From the NCBI GenBank assembly GCA_016208495.1, contig JACQXX010000113.1:1-50740 (forward strand): a DNA stretch of 50,740 nucleotides, read 5' to 3'. The position numbers and the translations under genes were made by a program. Source of the DNA: Acidobacteriota bacterium. GTDB lineage: Bacteria; Acidobacteriota; Blastocatellia; Chloracidobacteriales; Chloracidobacteriaceae. Positions 1 through 8,308 of this stretch are shown here, in pieces (the stretch's first letter is position 1; the number at the start of each line of letters is the position of its first letter). Below the pieces are notes generated by a model. It was not told where the DNA came from. It saw only the letters and a list, made by a program, of their open reading frames with translations, and ran no database searches.

Positions 1-324
1 TATTCACTGTACCGTGAAATTCTCCTCCCGGAAAACACCGTCGGTCGTGGCATCGGTCCACAAAGTCAAATCGGGGGCACGGTGCTGGCCATTACGGTTA
101 GTCAACTTGATGTGCCGTTATCCAGGATGCTGTTGCTCTACGGCGAAGGCGGCGAGACTCCAACGACGGTGATTCCTTATGAACTTTCGAGTGACGTGGG
201 TGAGACTCGGATTGTAATTGATGACCTCGGCGGGAGTGAGTTTGGGCAATTTGATGTCGTGGTCATTGATGGGCGGACATTGACCACCTTCCTCGATTTG
301 GGACCGCCACGCGCCAGCGAATAA
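1..324 (+). CDS. C-terminal part of an unidentified protein (5' end outside window)
   Basis: The reading frame is open from the first base to the TAA at 322-324, giving about 107 residues. The sequence is rich in beta-forming residues and glycine, with repeated short hydrophobic strands such as VVVIDG. It has no membrane segment or catalytic motif I recognise. This fits the C-terminal beta-domain of a larger exported protein, but that is inference. A strong hairpin terminator follows 20 bases downstream, which supports this as the real end of the gene. The first in-frame ATG is at 82, but the frame upstream of it also looks coding, so I treat the gene as continuing leftward. Confidence 0.7.
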   Translation, partial: YSLYREILLPENTVGRGIGPQSQIGGTVLAITVSQLDVPLSRMLLLYGEGGETPTTVIPYELSSDVGETRIVIDDLGGSEFGQFDVVVIDGRTLTTFLDLGPPRASE

Positions 325-344
325 CCTTTGTGTGAACAAGAAAA

Positions 345-383
345 GGGAGGATAAGCCTTTCAGCTTATCCTCCCTGCTTTTTT
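345..383. terminator. bidirectional rho-independent terminator
   Basis: A perfect 12-bp stem (345-356 with 363-374) encloses the 6-base loop CTTTCA and is followed by TGCTTTTTTT. An A-rich run precedes the stem, so it can also work on the minus strand. It lies between two convergent genes ending at 324 and 412. Confidence 0.9.
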
Positions 384-411
384 CTATCGAATACTGGGTC
401 AAATCGGTTGC

Positions 412-1566
412 TTACTGGGGTGCTTTTTGGTTGCCGACCAGTAAAGTTTTTAGCGTTGATTCGGGAACACTCAACTGGATCTGAATATCGCGTCCTTTGT
501 TCAAAATCGAAATTTGATTCAGGACATCGAGCATCATTTTCTCATTTGGTTTATCACTGTTGCCCATCCCCATTTTACCGAGTACCAGCAACCCGTTGAG
601 CTGATCAAAAATTGGTTTGCCGTCATCGGCTGATGGCGTCCGCAATGTGGTATCCAGCTTTAATCCGGAAGAAAAATCAACGGCACCAAAGCTATGGGTG
701 ACGGCCAGCAATGGTTTGATAAACATTTCGGCTTTCGGATCACTGGCCATTTCTTTTTCAAGGTCCTTGCGAAACCTGGCCGGTACCACTGTCGCAAACC
801 GAATGGTTGATCCCTTGTCCGCAGCATCCAGGCCATCCACCAGATCTTTATTTGAAGTGATCGAAGGAGATTTCCCGGAACGGGTATCGAGCGACTTGAT
901 GACATTGGCTTTGGGCCCAAAGACCACGGTGTTGGCATTCACAAAACTAAAGGCCATGTCAGACATTTTCATCGAACCTGATGCCGCTGGGGCTTTTTCA
1001 GGTTTTGGCTCGCTTCCGCCGTTGAAATCCTCATTGGTCAGAACTTTTTTCTCTTTGGTCGCGGCGGTGTCTGAACCAGCGGCACCGTTCAACACATAGA
1101 GCGTGTCTGAACCATAGGTTTCCGTTCCGATTTTGCCTTCAGCCTTGTTTTTGATCCCGGTGACGAGTTGCTCCTGGTTAAAGGCGCCGCTGAGCACAAA
1201 CGTCGCGTCAAAATCATTGGGGTTGCCAGATTTGGGGGTGACGCCGACCGCCAGATAGTCAAGCTTGGAAAGATCAATTCCAAACGTTCCAGCCATGGAT
1301 TCCATTTCAGACAATTCTTTTGCGAATTTGGGGTTATCCCTGGCAATTTGAAAAACCACTGAGGTGTAAAGCCGGTTCATATCAACCAGCAACACAGTAT
1401 CTGACGCGGGCAAAAATGAAAGAACCGATTCAGCGCGGGCTGACGCGACGGCAGGACCACTGGCGGCCAGTGGGGCTGGGAAACCAGCAAAGGACAGGGT
1501 GTTGAATCCAAGTGCCAGCGCCAGGCCAGTGGCGGCGCAGGTCCTCTTCCAGAAACGTGTGTTCAT
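412..1566 (-). CDS. secreted protein of unknown function
   Basis: About 384 residues with a Sec-type signal peptide: basic MNTRFWKR, then a hydrophobic stretch, with probable cleavage after an Ala-rich segment near residue 27. The mature part begins SVLSFLPASDTVLLVDMNRL. This resembles acidobacterial secreted proteins of the DUF3352-like kind, which have a repeated 'LPxDtxxxvdv' pattern. That family call is by eye only. A Lys/Glu/Pro linker sits near the middle. I chose the ATG at 1566 because AAAAGGA lies upstream of it. A TTG at 1587 extends the frame by 7 residues but has no ribosome site. The likely location is the periplasm or outside the cell. No catalytic motif is visible. Confidence 0.75.
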   Translation of the reverse strand: MNTRFWKRTCAATGLALALGFNTLSFAGFPAPLAASGPAVASARAESVLSFLPASDTVLLVDMNRLYTSVVFQIARDNPKFAKELSEMESMAGTFGIDLSKLDYLAVGVTPKSGNPNDFDATFVLSGAFNQEQLVTGIKNKAEGKIGTETYGSDTLYVLNGAAGSDTAATKEKKVLTNEDFNGGSEPKPEKAPAASGSMKMSDMAFSFVNANTVVFGPKANVIKSLDTRSGKSPSITSNKDLVDGLDAADKGSTIRFATVVPARFRKDLEKEMASDPKAEMFIKPLLAVTHSFGAVDFSSGLKLDTTLRTPSADDGKPIFDQLNGLLVLGKMGMGNSDKPNEKMMLDVLNQISILNKGRDIQIQLSVPESTLKTLLVGNQKAPQ

Positions 1567-1629
1567 AAAGTTGTGAATCCTTTTCAAACGAAGGTAGTTG
1601 AAAGATGAGGAGTGGGTTTTAATGGCACT

Positions 1630-2010
1630 CTATCGGATGTCGGATGTAGCGCTCTTCGTTTCCCCGACCAGGAAGGATTCGATGGCGGCTGACTCGGATT
1701 CGTGGATACTGAAGAGCTTGGCGACGTGCGTGATACGAAACAGGTCGCGGACTTTGTTTGGCAATTCACAGAGCAACAGGGTGCCCCCAGCCGCTTTCAC
1801 TTTGTTATTACACCCAACCAGTTCACCAATTCCGGAACTATCCATAAACATCAGTTGGGAAAAATTCAGAATAATACATTTGGATTGGCTTGCCAGCCGG
1901 GCATCAATGGCCTGGCGTAATTCACGCACCGGCGCCCCAATGGTTAATTTGCCACCTAAAATGAGAATCTGAGCGCCATCTGACTCGTACGACTTGACAA
2001 AGAAATTCAA
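1630..2010 (-). CDS. STAS-domain protein (anti-sigma factor antagonist family)
   Basis: The protein matches the STAS fold of SpoIIAA/RsbV-type antagonists in length and pattern: beta-strand ILILGGKLTIG, then LNFSQLMFMDSSGIGELVG, where the Ser of MDSSG is the usual phosphorylation position, then GGTLLLCELPNKVRDLF. Proteins of this kind bind an anti-sigma kinase or regulate a signalling complex in the cytoplasm. The start is uncertain. I prefer TTG at 2010, because GAGG lies 9 bases upstream and the resulting 126 aa suit the family. A GTG at 2097 would add 29 residues that do not look like STAS. No partner kinase of the RsbW type is adjacent, but the next gene on the same strand is a large histidine kinase. 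Confidence 0.85.
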   Translation of the reverse strand: MNFFVKSYESDGAQILILGGKLTIGAPVRELRQAIDARLASQSKCIILNFSQLMFMDSSGIGELVGCNNKVKAAGGTLLLCELPNKVRDLFRITHVAKLFSIHESESAAIESFLVGETKSATSDIR

Positions 2011-2240
2011 AGTTTCATACCTCACGGGGAAAATTCTCACCCCTGAAAAGACTGACCGCATTGAATGAAGTCGGCATCCAACACAGCGGGTCTTCACCAG
2101 GGATAGTCATTGTTTGCGGTTTATTAAAACACCCTCCAGTCTGAGCCAGAGCAGCGCATTCGTCAAGAACTGTTCTTTGATTCCTCTTTGGGTTTGGAAA
2201 AGTCGTGAAACAGCACGAAGCACAATGACAGCAGTCCGAT

Positions 2241-5200
2241 TCACTTCCGCGATTGATGCAGGTTCACCGAAGCTGATTGAACCCGGCTTGATTGGGGAGG
2301 ACGCGCCTGAACCGGGAACACCATCGAAAAACAGGCGCCCTGCCCCTTGCCTTTTGATTCAGCCCAGATCCGCCCGCCGTGCAGTTCCACATAGTTTTTG
2401 GCAATCGAGAGCCCAAGCCCAGCCCCCCGCGCCGTAAATTCATAGGTGCCTGAAGTATGGGTCGAGGTATCCTGATGGGTGTAGAACATTTCAAAAATTC
2501 GATCTAATTCAGTGCGATCAATGCCAATCCCAGGATCTATAACCTGGATGCACACCTCATCCTGATCTTCGAAAACGGTAATCGTCATTTCCCCATCATC
2601 AGGTGTGAATTTAATGGCATTCAAGACCACATTGCTCAGCGATAAATAGACTTTTTCATAATCTGCTTCGACCCACAGCGGCTGACCTGATCGAAAGTGG
2701 ATGGATTGCCGTCGCCGGGTTAAAAACGGGGACATTGAACTGATGACCTGCTCAATGACAGTTTGAATATCAACCGGCCCCAGATTCAACTCAATCCGGC
2801 CTTCTTTGATTTTGAGCATTTCCAAAATGCGGCTAAAGCCATCAACCATACGCTCAACCATCATCTCGCACGTTTTGAGCGAACTTAACTGAATCTGATT
2901 GAGTGACCCTAAATACCCATCGCGCAGGGCTTCAACGTACCCTTGTAAAATCGTCAGCGGCGTTCTGATTTCGTGCGAAGTAACCACCATAAAAGTGGTT
3001 TTCATCTGGTTGAGTTCCTGCAAGGTACGCGAAACTTCTTGTTCATTCTGATAGAGCCGTTGGAGTTCAGCCAGAGATTCCCCAATCATCAGATTTTTCT
3101 CTTCCAGTTCCTGATTCCGCTGTCCCAACTCCCCATACAATCGTGAATTTTCAATTGCGACCGCAGCCTGATTGGCCAGGGATTCAAGCAACCGGGCATC
3201 AGCTTCAGATATCGCTGGTTGGCCTTGAGTCCGATACAAAACCATGACCCCGACCACATCTTGTCCACGATTCAAAATTGGGACCGCCACGGCACTCCCA
3301 ATGGCTTGATTTCCAAACAAGGTCATCAAGTCACTTGATGGTTCAGATGGCATGGGATTGACAATTTGGGATTGGGTGATGGTAACGGCTCTTCCCACAA
3401 AGGTCTGGCCGGAACATTCAAACGTCAGGTCTTTCCTGACCCAATGCGTTCCCTTCAAAATGCTGTGAAACGTCAGGTGACGATCCTGTACCAGACCAAT
3501 GCCCACCGGTATCGCCCCGATCAGACGGCCAGCTTCTTCGGCCAGATTTTGCAGCACGGTGGCCAGTGAATGCTGTGAATTGATCACCCGGATGCTTTCC
3601 AGCATTTGGCGGAGGACCTGTAAACGGTGTTCCTGCCGCCGATGGACAATTTGCCATCGCCATGCCACGCCACCTGACACCAGACTAACGCCGCCAATCA
3701 AATACCCGCAAAGCGCCCACCAGGATCGCCACCAGGGTGGAACGATTCGAATGCGAAGGGCTGCTCCTTGTTCATTCCAGACGCCATCGTGATTGGCACC
3801 TTTGACCCGAAAGACATATTCGCCCGGATTTAAATTGGTATAACTGGCATAGCGCCTGGAACCGCAGAAAACCCAATCTGAATCAAAACCTTCCAGTCGG
3901 TAGGCATACTGATTCTTTTCAGGAAAGACAAAACTCAGGGCGGCAAATTCAAACGCGAAGAAATTTTGACGATAGGCCAGTTCAATCCCTTCTAAATTGA
4001 AGGGAGCTGGTTTATCAAACACTCGAAATTCAGTGATTACAATCGGTGGAATGGCAAGGTTATCCTTTAACCGGGTTGGGTAAATCAGATTGAACCCATT
4101 TGCGCCGCCGAAAATCAGTGTCTCGTCGGTGCAGCGAGCCCCCGAGCCGCGATGAAACCCGTTGCTTTGCAATCCATCCTGCACCGTGTAGTTGCGAAAG
4201 TGGTTGGTTTTTGGGTCAAAGCGACTGAGCCCAAAATTGGTACTAATCCAAACCGTCCCCTGGGCATCCTCCATCAGGTTGAAGACGGTATCGTTGGGAA
4301 GTCCATCGCGGGTTGTCAGGGGACTCACTTCCTTCATTTGGGAATCAATCCGGATAATCCCACCGCCAAGGGTACCAATCCATAACCAACCCGACTGATC
4401 CTTGAGAATGGCCGTGATGGCGTGGTTGTTCAACCGATTGGGACCAGCTCCCTTGAGCGGTATTCGCTGAAAAGTTCTGGTTTGCGGATCATACCGATTG
4501 AAGCCACCATCCAGTGTGCCGGCCCATACCTTTCCCTGACGGTCTTCGAAAAAAGCACTTACGTCGTCGCTGCTAATTGAAGCCGCATCCAGTGAGTTAT
4601 GCCGAAACGCTTGAAAGCTCCTTGTTTGTGGATCAAACAGGCTGATGCCTCCGCCATAGGTTCCAACCCAGCATTTTCCCGTGTGATCAACAAACAGGGT
4701 CAACACCCGATTTTCAGTCAAGCTGGTGGAATCATCTGCCCGAGATTGAAACTGGTTCAACACTCGCTTTTGCACCGGGTCAAACAGGATAACCCCTTCG
4801 CCGTCAGTTCCAATCCAGAGGTGGTTTGACTGGTCACAGGCCAACGCACTGACCCTGGTTGGTGTTGGGCTGCCAGTCTTTGGGGTAACTGTCGAAATCC
4901 GGGTAAACCGATTGGTTTCAGAATTATATTCCGACAATCCTCCATCACTGGTACCAATCCACACCTGCCTGCGCTGATCCTGGCAAACTGCCCGGACATC
5001 ATTTCCACCCAGGCTGCTCGGGTCAACCGGGTCATTTTTTAGATGGACAAATTTCGTGGCGGTTCGACTTAATATATTCAGCCCGGTTCCATTGGTTCCG
5101 ATCCAGATCAACTGGTTTTGGTCAACCAGTACTGACAATGCGTCATTTCCACTCAAGCTGTGTGGATCGGATGGACGATGCTGAAATCGGAGAAATTGGT

Positions 5201-6131
5201 GTTGCCGCAGGTCAAAGGAATTGACTCCAGCTCCTTCGGTTCCAATCCAGAGCGTGCCTTCAGCATCAATCGCCATCGCCCGAATATCATTTGAACCAAG
5301 GCTGGCTGGATTTTGAGGATCGTGGAGAAACCGGCTCACCTTTCCCGTTTTTGGGTCAAAGAGGTTTAATCCACCCTGATAAGTCCCAATCCATAGTTTT
5401 CCTGATGGATCCGGGAGAATACACCGAATATCATTACTTCCCAGACTGGCGGGATCATTTGCCCGCTGTTGATATCGCTGAAAAGTTTGGGAATGCGGGT
5501 CAAATCGGTTTAATCCGCCTGCCGCAGTTCCTACCCAGACAACCCCTTCACCATCAACCAGAACGGATATTACCCGATCATCACTTAAACTGGAGGAATT
5601 TGATGGATTGTTCTGAAATCGTTGAAACTCACCAGTCGTCGGTTGAAACCGATTTACCCCACCGCCGAAGGTGCCGACCCAGATTTCTCCCTGCCGGTTC
5701 AATGCCAGACATCGGACGCGATTATCGCTCAGGGTGGTCGGATGGGCCGGGTCGGAAACAAATCGCGTCACCTGACCAGTTTGAGGATTGAGTCGGTTTA
5801 ATCCACCGCTTGATGTGCCAATCCAAATCATCCCCGTTCGGTCAACGAGCAGTCCACGGACATCATTCATACTTAAACTGTTTGGATTTTGGGGATCGTG
5901 GCGGAAAACAGTAAAAGTATAGCCGTCAAATTTGTTTAATCCATCTGGGGTACCCAGCCAGAGAAATCCCTGCTGGTCCTGGGCCAGACATTGGATAATG
6001 TTGCTGGAAAGCCCCTGCTCGATGGAAAACCGCTGAAACCCAATTGCAGGTGATTGGGCGGAAACCAGAAAATCCCATCCCAGAAAACACCAAAAACTGA
6101 ACATCATTCGGAACCAATTTACTTTCATCAT
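2241..6131 (-). CDS. two-component regulator propeller sensor histidine kinase (Reg_prop, Y_Y_Y, GAF, HisKA, HATPase)
   Basis: A very large (1296 aa) envelope sensor. A signal peptide ends near SAQ. It is followed by about 13 Reg_prop blades (W-I-G-T repeats such as LWIGT, roughly residues 35-650), suggesting two seven-bladed propellers. Next come a Y_Y_Y domain (YRLEGFDSDW), a single membrane segment near residue 785, a GAF domain, a HisKA helix with HEIRTPL, and an ATPase with N box NAIKFTP, G1 DPGIGI and G2 GLGLSI. The propeller senses a periplasmic ligand in family members; the ligand here is unknown. There is no receiver or HTH at the C-terminus, so a separate response regulator is needed, and none is adjacent. 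The start is MM at 6131/6128 without a clear ribosome site. Confidence 0.93.
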   Translation of the reverse strand: MMKVNWFRMMFSFWCFLGWDFLVSAQSPAIGFQRFSIEQGLSSNIIQCLAQDQQGFLWLGTPDGLNKFDGYTFTVFRHDPQNPNSLSMNDVRGLLVDRTGMIWIGTSSGGLNRLNPQTGQVTRFVSDPAHPTTLSDNRVRCLALNRQGEIWVGTFGGGVNRFQPTTGEFQRFQNNPSNSSSLSDDRVISVLVDGEGVVWVGTAAGGLNRFDPHSQTFQRYQQRANDPASLGSNDIRCILPDPSGKLWIGTYQGGLNLFDPKTGKVSRFLHDPQNPASLGSNDIRAMAIDAEGTLWIGTEGAGVNSFDLRQHQFLRFQHRPSDPHSLSGNDALSVLVDQNQLIWIGTNGTGLNILSRTATKFVHLKNDPVDPSSLGGNDVRAVCQDQRRQVWIGTSDGGLSEYNSETNRFTRISTVTPKTGSPTPTRVSALACDQSNHLWIGTDGEGVILFDPVQKRVLNQFQSRADDSTSLTENRVLTLFVDHTGKCWVGTYGGGISLFDPQTRSFQAFRHNSLDAASISSDDVSAFFEDRQGKVWAGTLDGGFNRYDPQTRTFQRIPLKGAGPNRLNNHAITAILKDQSGWLWIGTLGGGIIRIDSQMKEVSPLTTRDGLPNDTVFNLMEDAQGTVWISTNFGLSRFDPKTNHFRNYTVQDGLQSNGFHRGSGARCTDETLIFGGANGFNLIYPTRLKDNLAIPPIVITEFRVFDKPAPFNLEGIELAYRQNFFAFEFAALSFVFPEKNQYAYRLEGFDSDWVFCGSRRYASYTNLNPGEYVFRVKGANHDGVWNEQGAALRIRIVPPWWRSWWALCGYLIGGVSLVSGGVAWRWQIVHRRQEHRLQVLRQMLESIRVINSQHSLATVLQNLAEEAGRLIGAIPVGIGLVQDRHLTFHSILKGTHWVRKDLTFECSGQTFVGRAVTITQSQIVNPMPSEPSSDLMTLFGNQAIGSAVAVPILNRGQDVVGVMVLYRTQGQPAISEADARLLESLANQAAVAIENSRLYGELGQRNQELEEKNLMIGESLAELQRLYQNEQEVSRTLQELNQMKTTFMVVTSHEIRTPLTILQGYVEALRDGYLGSLNQIQLSSLKTCEMMVERMVDGFSRILEMLKIKEGRIELNLGPVDIQTVIEQVISSMSPFLTRRRQSIHFRSGQPLWVEADYEKVYLSLSNVVLNAIKFTPDDGEMTITVFEDQDEVCIQVIDPGIGIDRTELDRIFEMFYTHQDTSTHTSGTYEFTARGAGLGLSIAKNYVELHGGRIWAESKGKGQGACFSMVFPVQARPPQSSRVQSASVNLHQSRK

Positions 6132-6186
6132 GGCCGTTTGAATCCGCTTTGGACTGGTGTGATTTCACTATTTCCGATTGGAAGTG

Positions 6187-6360
6187 AGCTTTGGGCTGAA
6201 AACTTTGGGCTGAAGACTTCGGGCTCAGGGCTTGGGGCTGAAGTCTTCGGGCTGAAAAAACCAGGGCTCAGGGCTTGGGGCTGAAGACCTGGTTTTATTT
6301 CATCCCTCATCCTTCATCCCTCATCCCTTCGATTGCCCCGAGCCCGTTTTCTTCAGCCCT
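6187..6360 (+). repeat. GGGCTGAA-type dispersed element with internal CATCCCT heptamers
   Basis: The stretch repeats GGGCTGAAGAC/GGGCTTGGGGCTGAAG motifs, then TGGTTTTATTT, four 7-bp units (6301-6328, CATCCCT/CATCCTT), then GATTGCCCCGAGCCCG, and ends in TTCTTCAGCCC. Start and end are inverted (GGGCTGAA...TTCAGCCC). The right part (about 6290-6360) is nearly identical to 43730-43805, and the left part matches the insert at 13024-13099 inside the helicase gene. It fills the gap between two minus-strand genes. No ORF or promoter is visible. Confidence 0.7.
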
Positions 6361-6365
6361 CTCGA

Positions 6366-7253
6366 CTAGATTTCAGCCACTGCCCGTTCGACCAGACGGC
6401 GGGCCAGGGTTTGCACGCCGGTATGCTCATAATAATTGGTCGTCATATCGAGGAAGGCCGCCAGATAGTCAAGCTTGTCATCGGTGATATCAATGTAGCG
6501 CTGCAGGCTGCCCGTGATCATCTGTGGTGTCAGACCACGCGAAGCAACAAAGCCTTCCATCCAGCCGCGAACCGAATCAAAACTCTGTCCGACAAATCCC
6601 AGCTTTCCGATGGTGTCACCACCTGGAATGTAGCTGCTGATCTTGCTAAACACCGGATTTGAATCAAGATCATAGGCGGAGACAGCCCGAATGGTTGACC
6701 CGACTGAACTTAGAAAGTCCGGCCCAAGTGGTACCAATCCATCAACACAGACCAGGGCCGCCATGCGCATCAGCGATTCATTGCCATAATCGGCCAGCCC
6801 CCTGACAAAATCGCCAATGCTGTCGCCTGGGATGCCGTTGATTTGAGTGTAGGCAATGAGTTCGACGACAATCTTGAGCGAGAAATCAATCGCCTGCAAT
6901 TTATCGGCCTTCGGCGTCAACCGATTCAAAAACCCCAAAAATGAAACGCTTTCAGTGACTTTATTGGCCATGGCGGCGGATCCGATCATCCCACCGGCGC
7001 TATTGGCGACCTGATACAACCACATGGCCCGTTGATACCCTTCAGCCGGGTCGTTATAGAGATAAATGGCACGTTCGCCAATCTGCTGAATCACATTCTG
7101 ATCGGTCACGCCCGTAACCGTGCGAATCGTATTTTCAAAACCCACGATGTTTTGCCACTGTCCAGGGACAACAAAATCCAAAGCGTTGAGCAATGACACC
7201 GTCATTCCACTGGAAGGCAGTTCGTCAACAATTTCAAAAATCGGCTTGGTCAT
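6366..7253 (-). CDS. hypothetical protein, 295 aa
   Basis: I do not recognise the family. There is no signal peptide or clear membrane segment, although several moderately hydrophobic helices occur (VANSAGGMIGSAAM, FLGFLNRL). Codon use resembles its neighbours. The ATG at 7253 starts MTKPIFEIVDELPSSGM, with AGGAGAT just upstream, so the start is well supported. The protein looks alpha-helical, soluble and intact. It stands alone between two repeat-filled gaps, so context says nothing about function. Confidence 0.75.
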   Translation of the reverse strand: MTKPIFEIVDELPSSGMTVSLLNALDFVVPGQWQNIVGFENTIRTVTGVTDQNVIQQIGERAIYLYNDPAEGYQRAMWLYQVANSAGGMIGSAAMANKVTESVSFLGFLNRLTPKADKLQAIDFSLKIVVELIAYTQINGIPGDSIGDFVRGLADYGNESLMRMAALVCVDGLVPLGPDFLSSVGSTIRAVSAYDLDSNPVFSKISSYIPGGDTIGKLGFVGQSFDSVRGWMEGFVASRGLTPQMITGSLQRYIDITDDKLDYLAAFLDMTTNYYEHTGVQTLARRLVERAVAEI

Positions 7254-7302
7254 TGAACCAGATCTCCTTGATTGAATATTTGGTTTCGTTCAGCGGATTA
7301 AA

Positions 7303-7395
7303 ATACCAGTGATGAATGATGAATGATGAATGACTAACTCATTGTGAATCAACGAAATATTCTTTTCATACCCCAATCAATTCATTTCACGGTAC
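7303..7395 (+). repeat. heptamer-headed element, copy 1 (GATGAAT)
   Basis: The copy begins ATACCAGT, then three perfect GATGAAT units (7311-7331), then an AT-rich tail (ACTAACTCATTG...CCCCAATCAATTCATTTCACGGTAC). The tail aligns by eye with the elements at 28438 and 46765. It lies tail-to-tail with the next copy. Confidence 0.6.
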
Positions 7396-7498
7396 ACATT
7401 CGAAATGAAAGATGAACCAATGTGAAGAGTGAAAAATTATTGAATCAATCAAACTCCCTGAACAAGAGGTCTTCATTCTTCATTCTTCATTCTTAATT
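7391..7498 (-). repeat. heptamer-headed element, copy 2 (AATGAAG), inverted relative to copy 1
   Basis: On the plus strand the right end carries three CTTCATT units and one degenerate unit (7471-7498). Read on the minus strand, these are followed by a tail (TTCAGGGAGTTTGATTGATTC...) that aligns with the tail of the element at 16035-16138. The head overlaps the stop codon (7493-7495) of the lipoprotein gene. Confidence 0.55.
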
Positions 7499-8020
7499 CA
7501 GCGCAGCCAGCCCGGATAAATCAAATTTCTGGAGCCAGGTTTCGCGGTCGGGTTTGGCCAGCGAGGGTCCTTTGGAAATGACTTTGACCTGGAACCGGTC
7601 GGCAACCAGGATCGAAGTCGCAATGCCCATATCATCGGCTGGATAGCCACCAATTTTGGCAGTGCTCTTCTTGTATTTATCAGCCGCCGCTGGGTTGCTC
7701 ACCACATCATTGATTGACAGTTCGGCAACGTCTTTGCCGTCCTTTTTGACTTTGTGAAGTGCAAACCCTTCTTTTTCCTGTGAGGGCACAATGTCATACC
7801 CGCTTACATTTTTTGGGAAAAATTTATTGAATTCCCCACCAGCCAGAGGTTTGTCGCCAGCTTTTTTCGGAGATTCCTTCTTCTCTTCAACTTTCTTGGT
7901 ACTTTCTTCCTGGGCTTTGTCCCAGCGTGAAGGCGGTTTTTCCTCCCCGCCGCCACAGGCAGCAAACAGCAGTGCCAGCACCAGTACCACGAACGTGAGC
8001 TTTGCTCGGAAAATGTTCAT
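7493..8020 (-). CDS. hypothetical lipoprotein
   Basis: A 175-aa protein with a lipoprotein signal peptide: MNIFRAKL, hydrophobic core, lipobox FAAC with Cys22 followed by GGG. A highly charged Lys/Glu/Pro linker follows (about residues 26-60), and then a compact alpha/beta domain (FNKFFPKNVSGYDIVPSQ...). The domain is not recognised, but its form suggests a small periplasmic membrane-anchored protein. AGGAGG is placed 5 bases before the ATG at 8020, so the start is secure. The stop codon lies inside a CTTCATT heptamer array, so the final residues (LAALN) border repeat DNA. Confidence 0.8.
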   Translation of the reverse strand: MNIFRAKLTFVVLVLALLFAACGGGEEKPPSRWDKAQEESTKKVEEKKESPKKAGDKPLAGGEFNKFFPKNVSGYDIVPSQEKEGFALHKVKKDGKDVAELSINDVVSNPAAADKYKKSTAKIGGYPADDMGIATSILVADRFQVKVISKGPSLAKPDRETWLQKFDLSGLAALN

Positions 8021-8167
8021 CTTGGCCTCCTGGATTCAGAAGTTATTCATTAAATTGGGATGATGGAGCCGGTTTGGGAAATCAGGGAAAGGCACATCGG
8101 ATAGCGTGCCTCGGTTGAGATGGGGCTTTCTATCTGATTCCAAACCGCTTTGCAACTGGATGAAGTC

Positions 8168-8202
8168 GGGTTCCGGGTTCCGGGTTCCGAGTTCCGAGTT
8201 TT
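8168..8202 (+). repeat. GGGTTCC heptamer array
   Basis: Three perfect GGGTTCC units are followed by GAGTTCC and a further degenerate unit, all in 7-bp register. The array is intergenic, between the lipoprotein start and the M61 stop. Confidence 0.9.
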
Positions 8203-8263
8203 CGAAGAGGGCGCGGTTCAAAGCAACAGCGCCCTTACATCCACCCCTCCTTGTCTCGACTAC

Positions 8264-8298
8264 CTATCCCCTATCCGCTACCCCCTATCCGCTATCCC
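8264..8298 (+). repeat. CTATCCN heptamer array
   Basis: Five consecutive 7-bp units (CTATCCC, CTATCCG, CTACCCC, CTATCCG, CTATCCC) end 10 bases before the stop codon of the M61 peptidase gene. The rest of the gap 8021-8308 shows nothing else I can name. Confidence 0.9.
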
Positions 8299-8308
8299 CT
8301 TATTCGCG

